Below, piece by piece: positions 8,357-17,351 of a DNA stretch of 64,000 bases; position 1 is the first letter of the stretch, and the number at the start of each line of letters is the position of its first letter. The notes under the pieces were generated by a model. That model ran no database searches, was not told the DNA's origin, and worked only from the letters and a program-made list of their open reading frames with translations. A program made the translations under genes and the position numbers. The stretch is from Vibrio splendidus (lineage in GTDB: Bacteria; Pseudomonadota; Gammaproteobacteria; Enterobacterales; Vibrionaceae), in the NCBI RefSeq assembly GCF_002873455.1, contig NZ_MCUN01000009.1, positions 186,001 through 250,000 of the forward strand, given 5' to 3'.

Positions 8357-9139
8357 TTAACCCGCTAAAGCCTGAGCATCTTGTTGCTTCAACACTTTGT
8401 GGCCATCTTCAGTGACGCCACGCTTCCAATAACTGCTGATGTAGATGTTCTCTTTAGCGACTTCTTTTTCGTTGCGGAAGTATTGTCTTAGTGCGCGCAT
8501 GCTTTCAAATTCACACGCTGTCCAGATCGAAACCTGACCGTCTAACCATTCTGAGTTGCGAACCGTTTGTGAAAGGGATTCTGAGGTTTCATCTTCAATT
8601 AACCAAGTGACTTTGATGCCTTGAGGCGCTTCAAGCGTTTGCTTGTCTGCTGCTGAATTGATCTGAATGACAGCGTGCCCCGTCGCCGTTTCTGGAAGTG
8701 TTTTTACTTTTGCAGAGAGCGCAGGTAGCGACGTCATATCTGCCACCAAGAAGAACCAATCCGATTCTAGATTCAGCCCTTGAATTAATCCAGGGCCTGC
8801 CACTGAAACCGTGTCACCTACTTCTGCGTTCATTGCCCATCTTGCAGCAAAGCCACATTGCAGATCTGTGGTGATGTGACGAACGAAGTCAACCTCAATC
8901 CACTTTTCTACTGGGTTGTATTGACGAATGGTGTAAGTGCGCATGGCTGGGCGCTCACCTTCGTTCAGCTGGCTTAAATCAGTGGTGCCGAGTGGCGAGA
9001 ACAAAAGCTTGATGTAGCCGCCAGCACATTCGGTTGGGTACTTACTTAATCCTTCACCGCTAAGCGTTATACGCTGCATATTCGGTGTAATTGTTGAGGT
9101 TTGAGTAACGGTTAATGTGATAGGGCTAGGCTTGCTCAT
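8357..9139 (-). CDS. Siderophore-interacting protein, ViuB-like ferric-siderophore reductase
   Basis: The 260-residue cytosolic flavoprotein is of the SIP/FAD_binding_9 family, which releases iron from imported ferric siderophores. The N-terminal beta-barrel has MQRITLSGEGL and the flavin-binding run MRTYTIRQYNP (R-T-Y-T-R-type motif), followed by GPG. The C-terminal SIP domain ends ISSYWKRGVTEDGHK, a hallmark of the family. The gene stands alone on the minus strand with a Fur box about 60 bp upstream. Vibrio ViuB acts on vibriobactin; the siderophore used here is unknown. Confidence 0.9.
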   Translation of the reverse strand: MSKPSPITLTVTQTSTITPNMQRITLSGEGLSKYPTECAGGYIKLLFSPLGTTDLSQLNEGERPAMRTYTIRQYNPVEKWIEVDFVRHITTDLQCGFAARWAMNAEVGDTVSVAGPGLIQGLNLESDWFFLVADMTSLPALSAKVKTLPETATGHAVIQINSAADKQTLEAPQGIKVTWLIEDETSESLSQTVRNSEWLDGQVSIWTACEFESMRALRQYFRNEKEVAKENIYISSYWKRGVTEDGHKVLKQQDAQALAG

Positions 9140-9198
9140 ATAAGGCTCTCTTGGATTCTGATTTTTACATCATAATCCTGAACAAGAAAACACTCAAT

Positions 9199-9217
9199 AC
9201 TAATGGTTATCATTTAC
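9199..9217 (-). promoter_or_regulatory. Fur box upstream of the siderophore-interacting protein gene
   Basis: The 19-bp sequence (core TAATGGTTATCATTTA) matches the 19-bp Fur consensus at 13 positions, including both inner arms. It lies 60-78 bp upstream of the start codon, which fits iron-dependent repression. Confidence 0.7.
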
Positions 9218-9313
9218 TTTTATTTACACAAGCACAACGTAACTTGAATCATCCATCGAGTTATCTACCAATCCTGACATCTATATACCTATTTATCCTG
9301 ATATCAATATCGA

Positions 9314-9344
9314 CAAAAAAGCCCTTTAGAAAACTAAAGGGCTT
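9314..9344 (-). terminator. Terminator of the peptide transporter gene
   Basis: An 11-bp perfect stem (9319-9329 with 9334-9344) with a 4-nt loop is followed on the minus strand by a T-run, just downstream of the gene ending at 9382. Confidence 0.85.
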
Positions 9345-9381
9345 GATGAACGAGCTTGTTGAGTAAGAATGCTGTTAGCTG

Positions 9382-10860
9382 TTAGCTGTTAGCTTGTTCT
9401 AGTTCAATCGTTTGATCAGCGGCTTTCGCTGCGTCTAGCATCTTACGAATAATGAACGATGCTGCCATTGCGATACCCACCATTACAACCGCTAGAATAG
9501 TTAGTAATTGGAAGTAATCACCGTAAACCGTTTGAACGATTTCTTGTGTGATTGCTTGGCCTTTCTCAAGTGCAATTGACGTAGAGAATACCGCACCAAC
9601 AATGCCGGATAGTGCGATTGCAACAGAGAATAAGCTTACTGAGAAGTTCTCGATGTGCTTAGGTGCAACAGACAAAATGAACGCTACAACCATAGAACCA
9701 ACAATAACTTCACCAAATGCTAGGAAGAAGTGGATTGCTAGGAACACTTCCGGGCGAATCAGAATATCTTCACCAACGGTTGTTACTGCCATCGTTAAGA
9801 TACCAAAAGCGATCGCCGTCAGGATGAAAGATAAACCTACTTTGGTAGCGGTTGAGAAGTGAATGTTTTTCTTTTCTAGTTTAGAGAAGATGCCCGTAAT
9901 GATAGGGCCTGCAACCATACACCAAAGTGGGTTCATTGCCATTGAAGCTTCAGGGGCTACAGGGATGAAGCCAAATAGATCGCCACGCATTGTGTTGATC
10001 GCAACCATTGTCATCGAAGTCATCATCTGTCCGTAGTACACGAAGAAACATGTCGTCAGGAATGTGATGATTAAGATCGTGCCCATTTTCAGCATGTCTG
10101 ATTTCTTCGATTTCATCATCAAAGAGACAAAGTAGATGATCGCTGCACCACCAATTGCGTATACGATGTTCTGGCCGATATCCATGTTAGAAAACATGAA
10201 GAATACCAAACCAATCATTGCTGCAGAAAGGCCAAGGAACGCAGCCCAGTGTTTAGTGCTTACTGGTTTTTGGTCGATTTCAGCACTTGCTTCAACAAGG
10301 CCTTTGCGAACAAAGAGCATCATCAGAAGTGCAGCACCTGCTAGAGCAGCTGAAAGAAGGAAGCCACCGTGGAAACCAACAACAAGCACTAGCATCGGGA
10401 ACAAGTACTGGCCTAATAGCGCACCAATATTGTTGACTGAGTAGTTGATAGGGTAGCAGTTTTCGAAATCTTCCTGAGTTTTGAACGTGCGTTTGTAAAG
10501 ACTTGGGTAAGAAGGGGACATCAAACCACGCGCATAACTCGCTAAAGCAATACCACATAATGCCATTGGAACATTGGTCGCCGCGGCACCGAGTACCAGT
10601 AGAGCATAACCACTTGCGAATCCTAGAAAGGCAATGGTCAACGATCGGTATGCGCCTAAAAATTTGTCGGCGATGAAGCCACCTGCAATAGCAAATAGCG
10701 GTCCGATTGCAGAGAAAGCACCAACAACCATCATTGTGTCGGCTTCATTGTAGTTAAGATCTTCAAGGAAGAAACGAGTCAAGATCACCATAACGCCATA
10801 GAACGAAAGTCCAAACATCATTTGGCAGAACATCATTGATTTGTTTAATCTATTCCACAT
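9382..10860 (-). CDS. POT-family peptide transporter (MFS)
   Basis: The 492-residue inner-membrane protein has 12 or more helices. The loop GGFIADKFLGAYRSL between helices 2 and 3 is the POT/PTR2 signature, and the helix-5 region YSVNNIGALLGQYLFP resembles its second conserved motif. POT carriers are proton-driven importers of di- and tripeptides. The usual ExxER motif in helix 1 is not obvious, so the substrate or coupling could differ from DtpA-type carriers. A serine dehydratase gene follows 480 bp away on the same strand, each unit with its own terminator. Confidence 0.75.
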   Translation of the reverse strand: MWNRLNKSMMFCQMMFGLSFYGVMVILTRFFLEDLNYNEADTMMVVGAFSAIGPLFAIAGGFIADKFLGAYRSLTIAFLGFASGYALLVLGAAATNVPMALCGIALASYARGLMSPSYPSLYKRTFKTQEDFENCYPINYSVNNIGALLGQYLFPMLVLVVGFHGGFLLSAALAGAALLMMLFVRKGLVEASAEIDQKPVSTKHWAAFLGLSAAMIGLVFFMFSNMDIGQNIVYAIGGAAIIYFVSLMMKSKKSDMLKMGTILIITFLTTCFFVYYGQMMTSMTMVAINTMRGDLFGFIPVAPEASMAMNPLWCMVAGPIITGIFSKLEKKNIHFSTATKVGLSFILTAIAFGILTMAVTTVGEDILIRPEVFLAIHFFLAFGEVIVGSMVVAFILSVAPKHIENFSVSLFSVAIALSGIVGAVFSTSIALEKGQAITQEIVQTVYGDYFQLLTILAVVMVGIAMAASFIIRKMLDAAKAADQTIELEQANS

Positions 10861-10979
10861 TATTTTATTCTCACATTAGTATTAAGATGTAGTGTAATAA
10901 CCTAATTATAATACCATCACTAGCAAGACATAAACTGAAACATGTATCCCAAACAGAACTTTACTCGATATACCTTTTC

Positions 10980-11041
10980 TTATGAGTGCATTGATATTTC
11001 TAATGAGTGAAATTTGCAATGTTAGATTTTGCTAATGAGTG
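10980..11041 (-). promoter_or_regulatory. Three phased direct repeats upstream of the peptide transporter
   Basis: TTATGAGTG or TAATGAGTG begins at 10980, 11001 and 11033. The steps of 21 and 32 bp are near two and three turns of the helix, so the copies face the same side. They lie 120-180 bp upstream of the start codon on an AT-rich background, as expected for an activator array. The regulator is unknown. Confidence 0.4.
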
Positions 11042-11119
11042 TGTGGTTGTTCGAAATCTAACCATCTTCATTTGTGGCTAAGTAATGAACTAATAAAGAG
11101 AAAATTAACGTTGATCATT

Positions 11120-11134
11120 TTGTAAAGTTTACAA
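11120..11134. promoter_or_regulatory. 15-bp palindrome TTGTAAAGTTTACAA
   Basis: It is a perfect inverted repeat about a central G, between the peptide transporter promoter region and the terminator of the serine dehydratase gene. It is a possible operator; no matching regulator is identified. The rest of 10861-11160 shows no other feature. Confidence 0.35.
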
Positions 11135-11171
11135 GTGAGAGTCACTTTCAATTGGCTGCTGGGCTTTAGCC

Positions 11172-11201
11172 AATAAAAAAGCCAGCTTGGTGGCTGGCTT
11201 T
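11172..11201 (-). terminator. Terminator of the serine dehydratase gene
   Basis: A 9-bp stem (11178-11186 with 11193-11201) and 6-nt loop are followed on the minus strand by a T-run. It lies about 140 bp beyond the stop codon; the gap holds no recognisable gene. Confidence 0.8.
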
Positions 11202-11342
11202 GTTGAGATATTGAAAACTAAGTTTACAATAACGTGTTCTGAGAGCGGCGGCTTCTAGTCGCGCGTTTCAATGATTTATTGTACTTCAACTATGCAATGT
11301 ACCTGAACTATTCACCGCATCTCAGCTGGTCACAGCATCTAG

Positions 11343-12713
11343 CTATTCACAGGGTGGCGCCATGTGGATCACTGCTAAACCACCTAAGGACGTTTCACGG
11401 TACTTTTTGTTCATGTCTTTACCTGTTTGGTACATGGTTGCGATAACCTTGTCTAACGAGATAAGACACTTGCTAGTGCGTTTCAGCGCCATGCGTGATG
11501 CGTTGATGGCTTTCATTGCACCCATTGCATTACGTTCGATACATGGGACCTGAACAAGCCCACCGATCGGGTCGCACGTCATGCCCAGTGAGTGTTCCAT
11601 TGCGATTTCAGCAGCGATACAGATTTGCTCGTTGCTGCCACCGCGCAAGGCGGTTAAGCCAGCTGCAGCCATTGATGAAGATACACCGACCTCACCTTGA
11701 CAACCCACTTCTGCACCAGAAATTGAAGCATTGGTTTTGTATAGGATACCGATAGCACCAGAGACGGCTAAGAAGTCTTTCAACTGCTTGGTGTCTAGCT
11801 CTTTGATGAAGCGGTGGTAGTACATTAGTACCGCAGGGATAACGCCAGCCGCACCGTTAGTTGGTGATGTTACGACTTGTCCACCCGCAGCGTTTTCTTC
11901 ACTCACAGCAAAGGCAAATAGGTTAATCCAATCCATGATCTCCATTGGATCGTTTTCAATCGAAGCATTGGCCTCAAGCTTTTTCAAAAGAGCAGGGGCT
12001 CGACGCGTCACTTCTAAACCGCCATCAAGAATGCCTTCGGTGTCAAAGCCACGTTGCATACACAGAGACATCACCTTCCAAATTTGGTCGGCTTTTTGGT
12101 CAATCACATCCATACCTTGGAATGAAACTTCATTGCGCAGAATTAAGCCACCAAGGCTAAGCCCTTGCTGTTCTGAGAGTTCAAGCAATTGGTCGGCAGA
12201 AGTAAAAGGGAATTCAACTTTTGTTTCTGCTTCTTGCTTGCCGTTTTGTAGCTCATCAGCGGTTGCGATAAAGCCACCACCAATCGAGTAATACGTTTCC
12301 ATATTGAGAAGGTTACCGTTTGCGTCAAAGGCAGAGATGGTCATGCCATTTTCATGAAGCGGAAGGTTAGTTTTATGGAAGAGTAAGTCGCTTTCTACAT
12401 CGAAGTGAATTTCATGGTTACCGCTAACCAGTAGAGATTTATCTTCGATCGCTTTACGCATTGCTTGGTTAGCGCTGGTAATCTTTATGGTATCAGGGCG
12501 GTTACCGAGTAAACCTAACAAAGTTGCTCTGTCGGTGTGGTGACCAATACCCGTCAATGATAACGAGCCGTACAAGTCGATTTGAATACGCTTCACTTGC
12601 TTAAGCTGAGCATCAATCTTTTGGGTAAAATTAAACCCAGCAATCATTGGTCCATTTGTATGGGAGCTGGAAGGCCCAACCCCGATTTTGTAAATGTCAA
12701 AAATAGACAGCAT
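11343..12713 (-). CDS. sdaA: L-serine ammonia-lyase (iron-sulfur L-serine dehydratase)
   Basis: The 456-residue cytosolic enzyme converts L-serine to pyruvate and ammonia. The N-terminal domain has the conserved FDIYKIGVGPSSSHTNGPM. The C-terminal catalytic domain has the serine-binding and cluster-binding features GAEVGCQGEVGVSSSMAA, DPIGGLVQVPCIERN and a late Cys near the terminus (HMAPPCE). It has the single-chain length typical of enterobacterial SdaA/SdaB. AGGAAG precedes the ATG. With the peptide carrier next door it would feed peptide-derived serine into pyruvate, which is an inference from order only. Confidence 0.95.
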   Translation of the reverse strand: MLSIFDIYKIGVGPSSSHTNGPMIAGFNFTQKIDAQLKQVKRIQIDLYGSLSLTGIGHHTDRATLLGLLGNRPDTIKITSANQAMRKAIEDKSLLVSGNHEIHFDVESDLLFHKTNLPLHENGMTISAFDANGNLLNMETYYSIGGGFIATADELQNGKQEAETKVEFPFTSADQLLELSEQQGLSLGGLILRNEVSFQGMDVIDQKADQIWKVMSLCMQRGFDTEGILDGGLEVTRRAPALLKKLEANASIENDPMEIMDWINLFAFAVSEENAAGGQVVTSPTNGAAGVIPAVLMYYHRFIKELDTKQLKDFLAVSGAIGILYKTNASISGAEVGCQGEVGVSSSMAAAGLTALRGGSNEQICIAAEIAMEHSLGMTCDPIGGLVQVPCIERNAMGAMKAINASRMALKRTSKCLISLDKVIATMYQTGKDMNKKYRETSLGGLAVIHMAPPCE

Positions 12714-13068
12714 AGTAACTTCCTGTGAAGACGGTTCGATGAACGAACTCTGTGTAAAATTTTTATTTTGTGCGTTTCACTTTTTAGTGAAAACAGACCT
12801 TGGTTGAAACAGATTTTTGATTGAGCTTATTCTTTGTTTGAAACGTTTCTTTTATTGAAATTTGTGTTAACAAACGTAGAGCAATGAAATGCATGAGCGT
12901 GTTATTTTTGCTTAAAAGCGGCACGTCTATTCTTGCATTTCCTATGTGTCGCTATGAATAGTGAGCATTATTGCGAGCAACATATAAGAATTTCAAAATA
13001 CTTTTGTTAACAACTATTGTATACATAATTCACTTCATCTAATCACTAAAACGAGACTTGAACATAAA
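12714..13068. promoter_or_regulatory. Divergent intergenic region between sdaA and the DUF218 gene
   Basis: These 355 AT-rich bases carry the promoters of both flanking genes. Two dyads are visible: TTTCACT with AGTGAAA (12775-12792) and the perfect palindrome GAAACGTTTC (12840-12849), which looks like a LacI-family half-site pair. No gene or riboswitch is recognised. Confidence 0.4.
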
Positions 13069-13947
13069 ATGAGCATTAATCACCTCCTTATTGTGCTGGG
13101 TAAGCGACTTAATGAGAATAAATTGACTGATGAAGGAATCAGTCGAGTTGATGCTTTGGTTGGGTATCTGGCGGAGTCTTTGGTAGAAGAGTCCGATCAG
13201 CAAACTGCCGTTGCATTTTGTGGTGGGATAACGCAAGGGCAAACCCTCTCTGAAGCCGATGTGATGCACCAGTATTTTAGAAAGCTTGAAAACCAGCGTG
13301 CACATCCGTTTCCGTTAGGAGCGGTTTTACTCGAGCAACATTCGACCAACACTGTTGAGAACATTCAGAACTTGGCCTCAGAGATGATTGCAAGCAGGCT
13401 ATTTACTCGCGGACAGAGTGTGCAGGTGACATTCGTTTCTAATGATTACCACTTACAACGTATATTCGAGATTCAATCGCTAATGGACGAGCAAGGTTTA
13501 CTTAAGATTTTAGTCGAGAAGTGCTCTGCACTTGGCGTGGAACTGCAAATAGATCATCAGCTAGATGCTCATGTCGCGGTGCCATACCCTCATCAAAGTG
13601 CTCAAGGGCAATTGTTTCTGTTGATGGATGTGCTGACAACCTATCGAGTTTATCTTGAAGGTGTTTCTGCAGGCTCATTTAAGAGGGATTTGGATTCAGT
13701 AAGACGAGAGCCCGAAAGGTTGTCTTTGGAAGCCTTGATGGCCGTAAAGGAATTAGTCGGGGACTCTTCTCATTTTGATATCGTCGACAGCTTACTTCCA
13801 GTATTGGAGGGTTGTATCCAAAAGACCCCAGTTGGTACCGAGATAAAAAAAGTCAGGGAGTACCTAGCGTTGCTCGATACTAACCTGACTTTATTGAATC
13901 GTTATTTAGACCCGGAATCGGATCACACACATCGCTGGTGGCGATAG
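13069..13947 (+). CDS. YdcF-like DUF218 domain protein
   Basis: The 292-residue protein has no signal peptide, so it is probably cytosolic. The N-terminal part follows the DUF218 plan: LLIVLGKRL at the first strand, AVAFCGGIT at the second, the conserved E-x3-T-x2-N motif (LLEQHSTNTVENI), then VTFVSNDYHLQRI. The C-terminal third is helical and specific to this subgroup. DUF218 proteins include SanA, ElyC and YdcF, mostly without defined reaction. The gene is monocistronic and converges with the membrane protein gene 3 bp away. Confidence 0.75.
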   Translation: MSINHLLIVLGKRLNENKLTDEGISRVDALVGYLAESLVEESDQQTAVAFCGGITQGQTLSEADVMHQYFRKLENQRAHPFPLGAVLLEQHSTNTVENIQNLASEMIASRLFTRGQSVQVTFVSNDYHLQRIFEIQSLMDEQGLLKILVEKCSALGVELQIDHQLDAHVAVPYPHQSAQGQLFLLMDVLTTYRVYLEGVSAGSFKRDLDSVRREPERLSLEALMAVKELVGDSSHFDIVDSLLPVLEGCIQKTPVGTEIKKVREYLALLDTNLTLLNRYLDPESDHTHRWWR

Positions 13948-13950
13948 ATG

Positions 13951-14628
13951 TTATTTCTTTCTCGTGATGCCAATAACGGTCTTTAAACTTGCAAATGCAA
14001 TCAGGCAGTAAGCTAAAAGTTCAGTACCTTCTTCTGCGATGGTCTTAACGTTATTTATATAATGTTCTCCCATTACGCCATGCCAAAAACTGCCCATGCC
14101 AAATAAGCGAGAAAAAACAAGCAGAAGCATAACACCAGTAACCAGCATGTTCATGTGTGGGGATGCAAGAATAAGAGCCAGTTGGTCTATAGTTTGTTTA
14201 CCATTTCTTAATGCATAAAAAATTGCACTTCCGGCTACAAGAACCGCGGGATAAACCCAAGCACCATGAACGATCATGTCAAACCAATAATCTAACTCTC
14301 GGATGAACATTACGGCAAAGAATGCGCTGATTAACATAGCGGCATGTTTTACCTCAGGACGCTTTTTTGCTAAGTAAGCAAATGCGCCAGAGGAGACGAT
14401 TAAAAGAAATTGCTGTAGCATTTCAGTGACTGAATTTTCACCGATCTTTCCATTCAAGAAAACGAAATCAATGCGGATTGCTAGGTTGACTATTATACCA
14501 ATCGCCAATACTACCAGCGCTGTTTGACAGCGTTTATAGATTACCTCAGAAGTCGACTGAGATAGATTGAACTCTGGTATCTCAAATGACATATGACTTT
14601 GTTCTTTCGATTTTGTTTGTATTTTCAT
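13951..14628 (-). CDS. Uncharacterised polytopic membrane protein
   Basis: About 225 residues with six hydrophobic helices after a polar N-terminus of about 35 residues. Charged and aromatic residues are embedded in the membrane part (REIDYWFD-like RELDYWFD, and AEEGTELLAY), which suggests bound metal, haem or proton transfer, but I do not recognise the family. The ATG at 14628 is preferred over an upstream TTG; a second ATG at 14592 is also possible and would remove most of the polar segment. Confidence 0.6.
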   Translation of the reverse strand: MKIQTKSKEQSHMSFEIPEFNLSQSTSEVIYKRCQTALVVLAIGIIVNLAIRIDFVFLNGKIGENSVTEMLQQFLLIVSSGAFAYLAKKRPEVKHAAMLISAFFAVMFIRELDYWFDMIVHGAWVYPAVLVAGSAIFYALRNGKQTIDQLALILASPHMNMLVTGVMLLLVFSRLFGMGSFWHGVMGEHYINNVKTIAEEGTELLAYCLIAFASLKTVIGITRKK

Positions 14629-14838
14629 AATCAACACTATTTGTAAATATTTGTAACAGACAGGTATTCTATCGGTCTAGGTTAGGCTAATGTCAGAAAT
14701 GTGTCAGAAATAAAACGGTGTTCAATTGGTGTTCGCATACCGTAAACCGCTACCTGAAGGCAGGCAGTTTACGTAACGGAATAGAATTGATAGGGGTGGG
14801 TTTTATAGTTTTGAGGTTGGAAACTTATAATCGAAGGA

Positions 14839-15093
14839 TTACTTTTCAGTTTCTTGATCATGGTTATTGCGGTAGTACTCCCACTGTTCAATGCGCTCAC
14901 CGTCTTCGAATACACAGTAAGTTGTGCGTTGATCGTTTTCAGTGACAGTTTCTAACTCACCATCTTGTTGAACACAATAAACTGCAGCAGGGTTAGCGAC
15001 TGATACACGTTGGCCTTCGCTATATTCTGCATAGTCGTTCGCACAACCGCCTAATACAACGGCAAATACAGCCATCAAACCAATTTTCTTCAT
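14839..15093 (-). CDS. Small DUF333-type lipoprotein
   Basis: The 84-residue protein starts with a lipoprotein signal (lipobox LGGC, Cys16) followed by Ala-Asn, so outer-membrane anchoring is likely. The mature part reads NPAAVYCVQQDGELE, then TTYCVFEDG and IEQWEYYR, which is the DUF333 pattern with two conserved Cys. Its function is unknown. It is a single gene with its own upstream region. Confidence 0.85.
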   Translation of the reverse strand: MKKIGLMAVFAVVLGGCANDYAEYSEGQRVSVANPAAVYCVQQDGELETVTENDQRTTYCVFEDGERIEQWEYYRNNHDQETEK

Positions 15094-15485
15094 GTTTATC
15101 TCCTACGTGATAAGTCTAAAAGTGAATGCGTTAAGTTTTACAGAACCAAATGAGAAGCTCTATGAAACTAGTATATTTTAGATTTCAGAAAAGGTTGTCC
15201 TAATTTGGTCAAGATATTGAAATAGGTTGATATTTCTCAATGTTTGGTTGTTTTTTGAGTGTTGGATCAAGCTAAGTTAATCCATGTTGCAGCGGAAATG
15301 TCCCTGTTCGATAAGTTCTTGTTTGGTGGTGTTAGGGATTCGATAGCGACTCGATAATCATTCGGTAAGGATGACTGAATAGTGAAAAAAGCAAGCAAGT
15401 AACGGTAGTTGTTGGCGATTGTAAACCTCTAATCTATTGATGATTATGATATGATGCCGCCAAATTCAGTAGAGCAGTCAGAACC
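15094..15485. other. Intergenic stretch with no recognised gene
   Basis: Nearly 390 AT-rich bases between divergent genes. It must hold promoters for both, but I see no strong dyad, RNA fold or conserved ORF. Confidence 0.4.
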
Positions 15486-16004
15486 ATGAGACACCTAAAA
15501 ACCACTATCCACCCTGATATCGACCATCTAGACAATAAAACGGTATACAAGCGCAACGCTGCCCGCGCTATTGTATTAGATGGTGAAGATATTCTGATGC
15601 TCTATACAGAGCGTTATCACGATTACACCATTCCTGGCGGTGGTTTAGATGAAGGGGAAGATGTTATTGCAGGTATGGTCCGTGAACTCGAAGAAGAGAC
15701 CGGCGCGAAGAATATCCATAGCATCAAGCCGTTCGGTATTTTTGAAGAGTTCCGTCCTTGGCACAAAGACGATGCGGATATAATGCACATGATTTCTTAC
15801 TGTTACTCATGCAAGATTGATCGTGAACTTGGTGAAACGGCTTACGAAGACTATGAAGTGAAAAACGGGATGAAGCCTGTGTGGATGAATATCAATGAAG
15901 CGATTGCTCATAACGAAAAGACCATGGCTGAGAGTCCTAAAAAGGGCATGAGCATTGAGCGTGAAACTTTTTTACTCCATCTGATTGCCAAAGAGATGCT
16001 GTAG
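15486..16004 (+). CDS. NUDIX hydrolase
   Basis: The 172-residue protein has a full Nudix box from the GGG at about residue 56 (GGGLDEGEDVIAGMVRELEE then ETGA), with all catalytic Glu and Arg residues for divalent-metal hydrolysis of an X-linked nucleoside diphosphate. The residues outside the box do not identify the substrate. The start has only a weak ribosome-binding site. A strong terminator follows, and then the IS element. Confidence 0.88.
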   Translation: MRHLKTTIHPDIDHLDNKTVYKRNAARAIVLDGEDILMLYTERYHDYTIPGGGLDEGEDVIAGMVRELEEETGAKNIHSIKPFGIFEEFRPWHKDDADIMHMISYCYSCKIDRELGETAYEDYEVKNGMKPVWMNINEAIAHNEKTMAESPKKGMSIERETFLLHLIAKEML

Positions 16005-16076
16005 ACGCAGCGACTTTCGATGTTTTAAGCGTCTCTATCTCAAACTTCTCCCTCTCTAAGTTCGCTGATGTTTAAT

Positions 16077-16108
16077 CGCCTAAAAGCTATGTGCTTTTAG
16101 GCGTTTTT
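16077..16108 (+). terminator. Terminator after the NUDIX gene
   Basis: A perfect 11-bp stem (16077-16087 with 16093-16103), a 5-nt loop and five T form a strong terminator immediately before the left end of the IS element. Confidence 0.9.
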
Positions 16109-16120
16109 ATTGGCCCCTCA

Positions 16121-16735
16121 AAACCACCGCCTAGGGCGGTGGTGATTGTTCCTTGAGGCTATAGCCTGAAGAAGTGCCCATGTTAGAAGTAACCTCTTAT
16201 TCACCAAAAGTAAGGGAAACAACCACATGGGCGATTATAGAAGTTCATCACATGTCTATTGGCGTTGCAAATACCATATAGTTTGGACTCCAAAGTACAG
16301 ATGTAAGATTTTGAAAGATAGGGTTGGAAAGGAGCTTTATCGTTCAATCTATATCTTGTGCAACATGAAAGACTGCGAGGTTTTAGAATTAAATGTTCAA
16401 CTAGATCATGTTCACCTTGTTGTCATTATTCCTCCCAAGTTGTCGATCTCGAGTTTGTTAGGAGTTTTAAAGGGCCGAACAGCAATTAGACTTTTCAATA
16501 AATTCCCACATATACGTAAGAAACTAAGGGGAAATCACTTTTGGGCTAGAGGGTACTTTGTAGATACGGTCGGTGTGAATGAAGAAATCATTCGACGATA
16601 TGTCCGACACCAAGATAAACAGGACATTGAGTATGAACAACAACTGCAGTTATTGAAGAACGGCTAGCGTGGACGCCCCCTTCTTGGGGGTTATAAAGCA
16701 AAACCGCCTTCTAAGAAGGCGGATATTTTTTTAAA
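16121..16735 (+). mobile_element. IS200-type insertion sequence (approximate ends)
   Basis: A single Y1 transposase gene is flanked by subterminal hairpins, with no terminal inverted repeats. On the left is a 9-bp stem with a TAG loop (16123-16143). On the right are a CCCCC/GGGGG hairpin (16676-16690) and a CCGCCTT/AAGGCGG hairpin (16704-16722). Such hairpins are what the transposase of this family recognises on single-stranded DNA. The outer boundaries cannot be fixed without an empty site; they are given to about 10 bp. Confidence 0.8.
16227..16667 (+). CDS. tnpA: IS200/IS605-family Y1 transposase
   Basis: The 146-residue HUH transposase appears intact. It has the family start (YWRCKYHIVWTPKYR), the metal-binding His pair in LDHVHLVV, and the catalytic Tyr in the C-terminal helix (IIRRYVRHQDK). 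The single-gene form without tnpB is IS200-like. It is full length, so the element may still be mobile. Confidence 0.93.
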   Translation: MGDYRSSSHVYWRCKYHIVWTPKYRCKILKDRVGKELYRSIYILCNMKDCEVLELNVQLDHVHLVVIIPPKLSISSLLGVLKGRTAIRLFNKFPHIRKKLRGNHFWARGYFVDTVGVNEEIIRRYVRHQDKQDIEYEQQLQLLKNG

Positions 16736-16737
16736 AT

Positions 16738-17195
16738 CCGAAGTAATCGAGAAAATGAACTCTACTATCCAAGGTATCAACCCCGGAGCTGGTATCACAC
16801 GTTTCTCTCTCCAGATGATGAAAGACTATGGCTTGAGCGATGTCGGCTACGAATTCTTCTCTGGAAGTGAAGTGGATTGTTTTGATGCATTTGAAAGTGC
16901 GGTCGCAAACAAAGAGTGGGTCATCGTGCCCCTATGGAAACCACAGTTTCTGCATTATCGCTACGATATTCGCGAACTCAAAGAGCTTAAAGGCTTGCTC
17001 GGAATTGTTGATAGAGCGGTACTGCTTTTAAGAGATGACAAGAAGCTCTTGTTCAGTGAAGAACAGATTCAGAAGTTGGATTCACTGCGTTTCTCGAACG
17101 ATATTATTGCCGAACTGGATTACAAAGTTTGCCGTGAAGGTAAATCACAAGATCAAGTGACACATGATTGGTTGATTGAGCACGGCCTGATTTAA
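16738..17195 (+). pseudogene. 3' remnant of a glycine-betaine-type (OpuAC) substrate-binding protein
   Basis: The readable 146 residues from ATG 16755 match only the second half of an OpuAC-type ABC binding protein: NPGAGITRFS, then WVIVPLWKPQFLHYRYDIR with the Trp-x-Pro ligand-binding segment, then LKELKGLLG. The frame remains open upstream (KSEVIEK) to about 16735, where the IS element ends. The signal peptide and first lobe are absent and are not found on the other side of the element. The gene was therefore truncated by a deletion joined to the IS insertion. It cannot work as a transporter component; no ABC or permease gene is nearby. Confidence 0.8.
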
Positions 17196-17268
17196 CCTCT
17201 AAGCCGTTGGCAATGCAGTTAGATGTCTGCATTACCTAGATAGCGGCAATACCATTGTCAAAAATAAT

Positions 17269-17283
17269 TTGATAATTATTCAA
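17269..17283. promoter_or_regulatory. Imperfect palindrome before the MDR reductase gene
   Basis: TTGATAATTATTCAA is a near-symmetric AT-rich dyad about 70 bp upstream of the next start codon. It is a possible operator of an unidentified regulator. Confidence 0.3.
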
Positions 17284-17351
17284 ATATTAGGCGGTTTATC
17301 TCGGGTGGGAATTAACTAAGATTAACTCGTCTAATTCAAGGAGAAAGCACA

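Noticed and set aside
9151..9366. 71-codon plus-strand frame
   Set aside because: It overlaps the Fur box and the terminator of the peptide transporter gene, and has no ribosome-binding site.
11120..11134. TyrR box (TGTAAA and TTTACA arms)
   Set aside because: TyrR needs six bases between the arms; here there is one.
14718..14945. 75-codon plus-strand frame
   Set aside because: It overlaps, antisense, the well-supported DUF333 lipoprotein gene and has no protein-family character.
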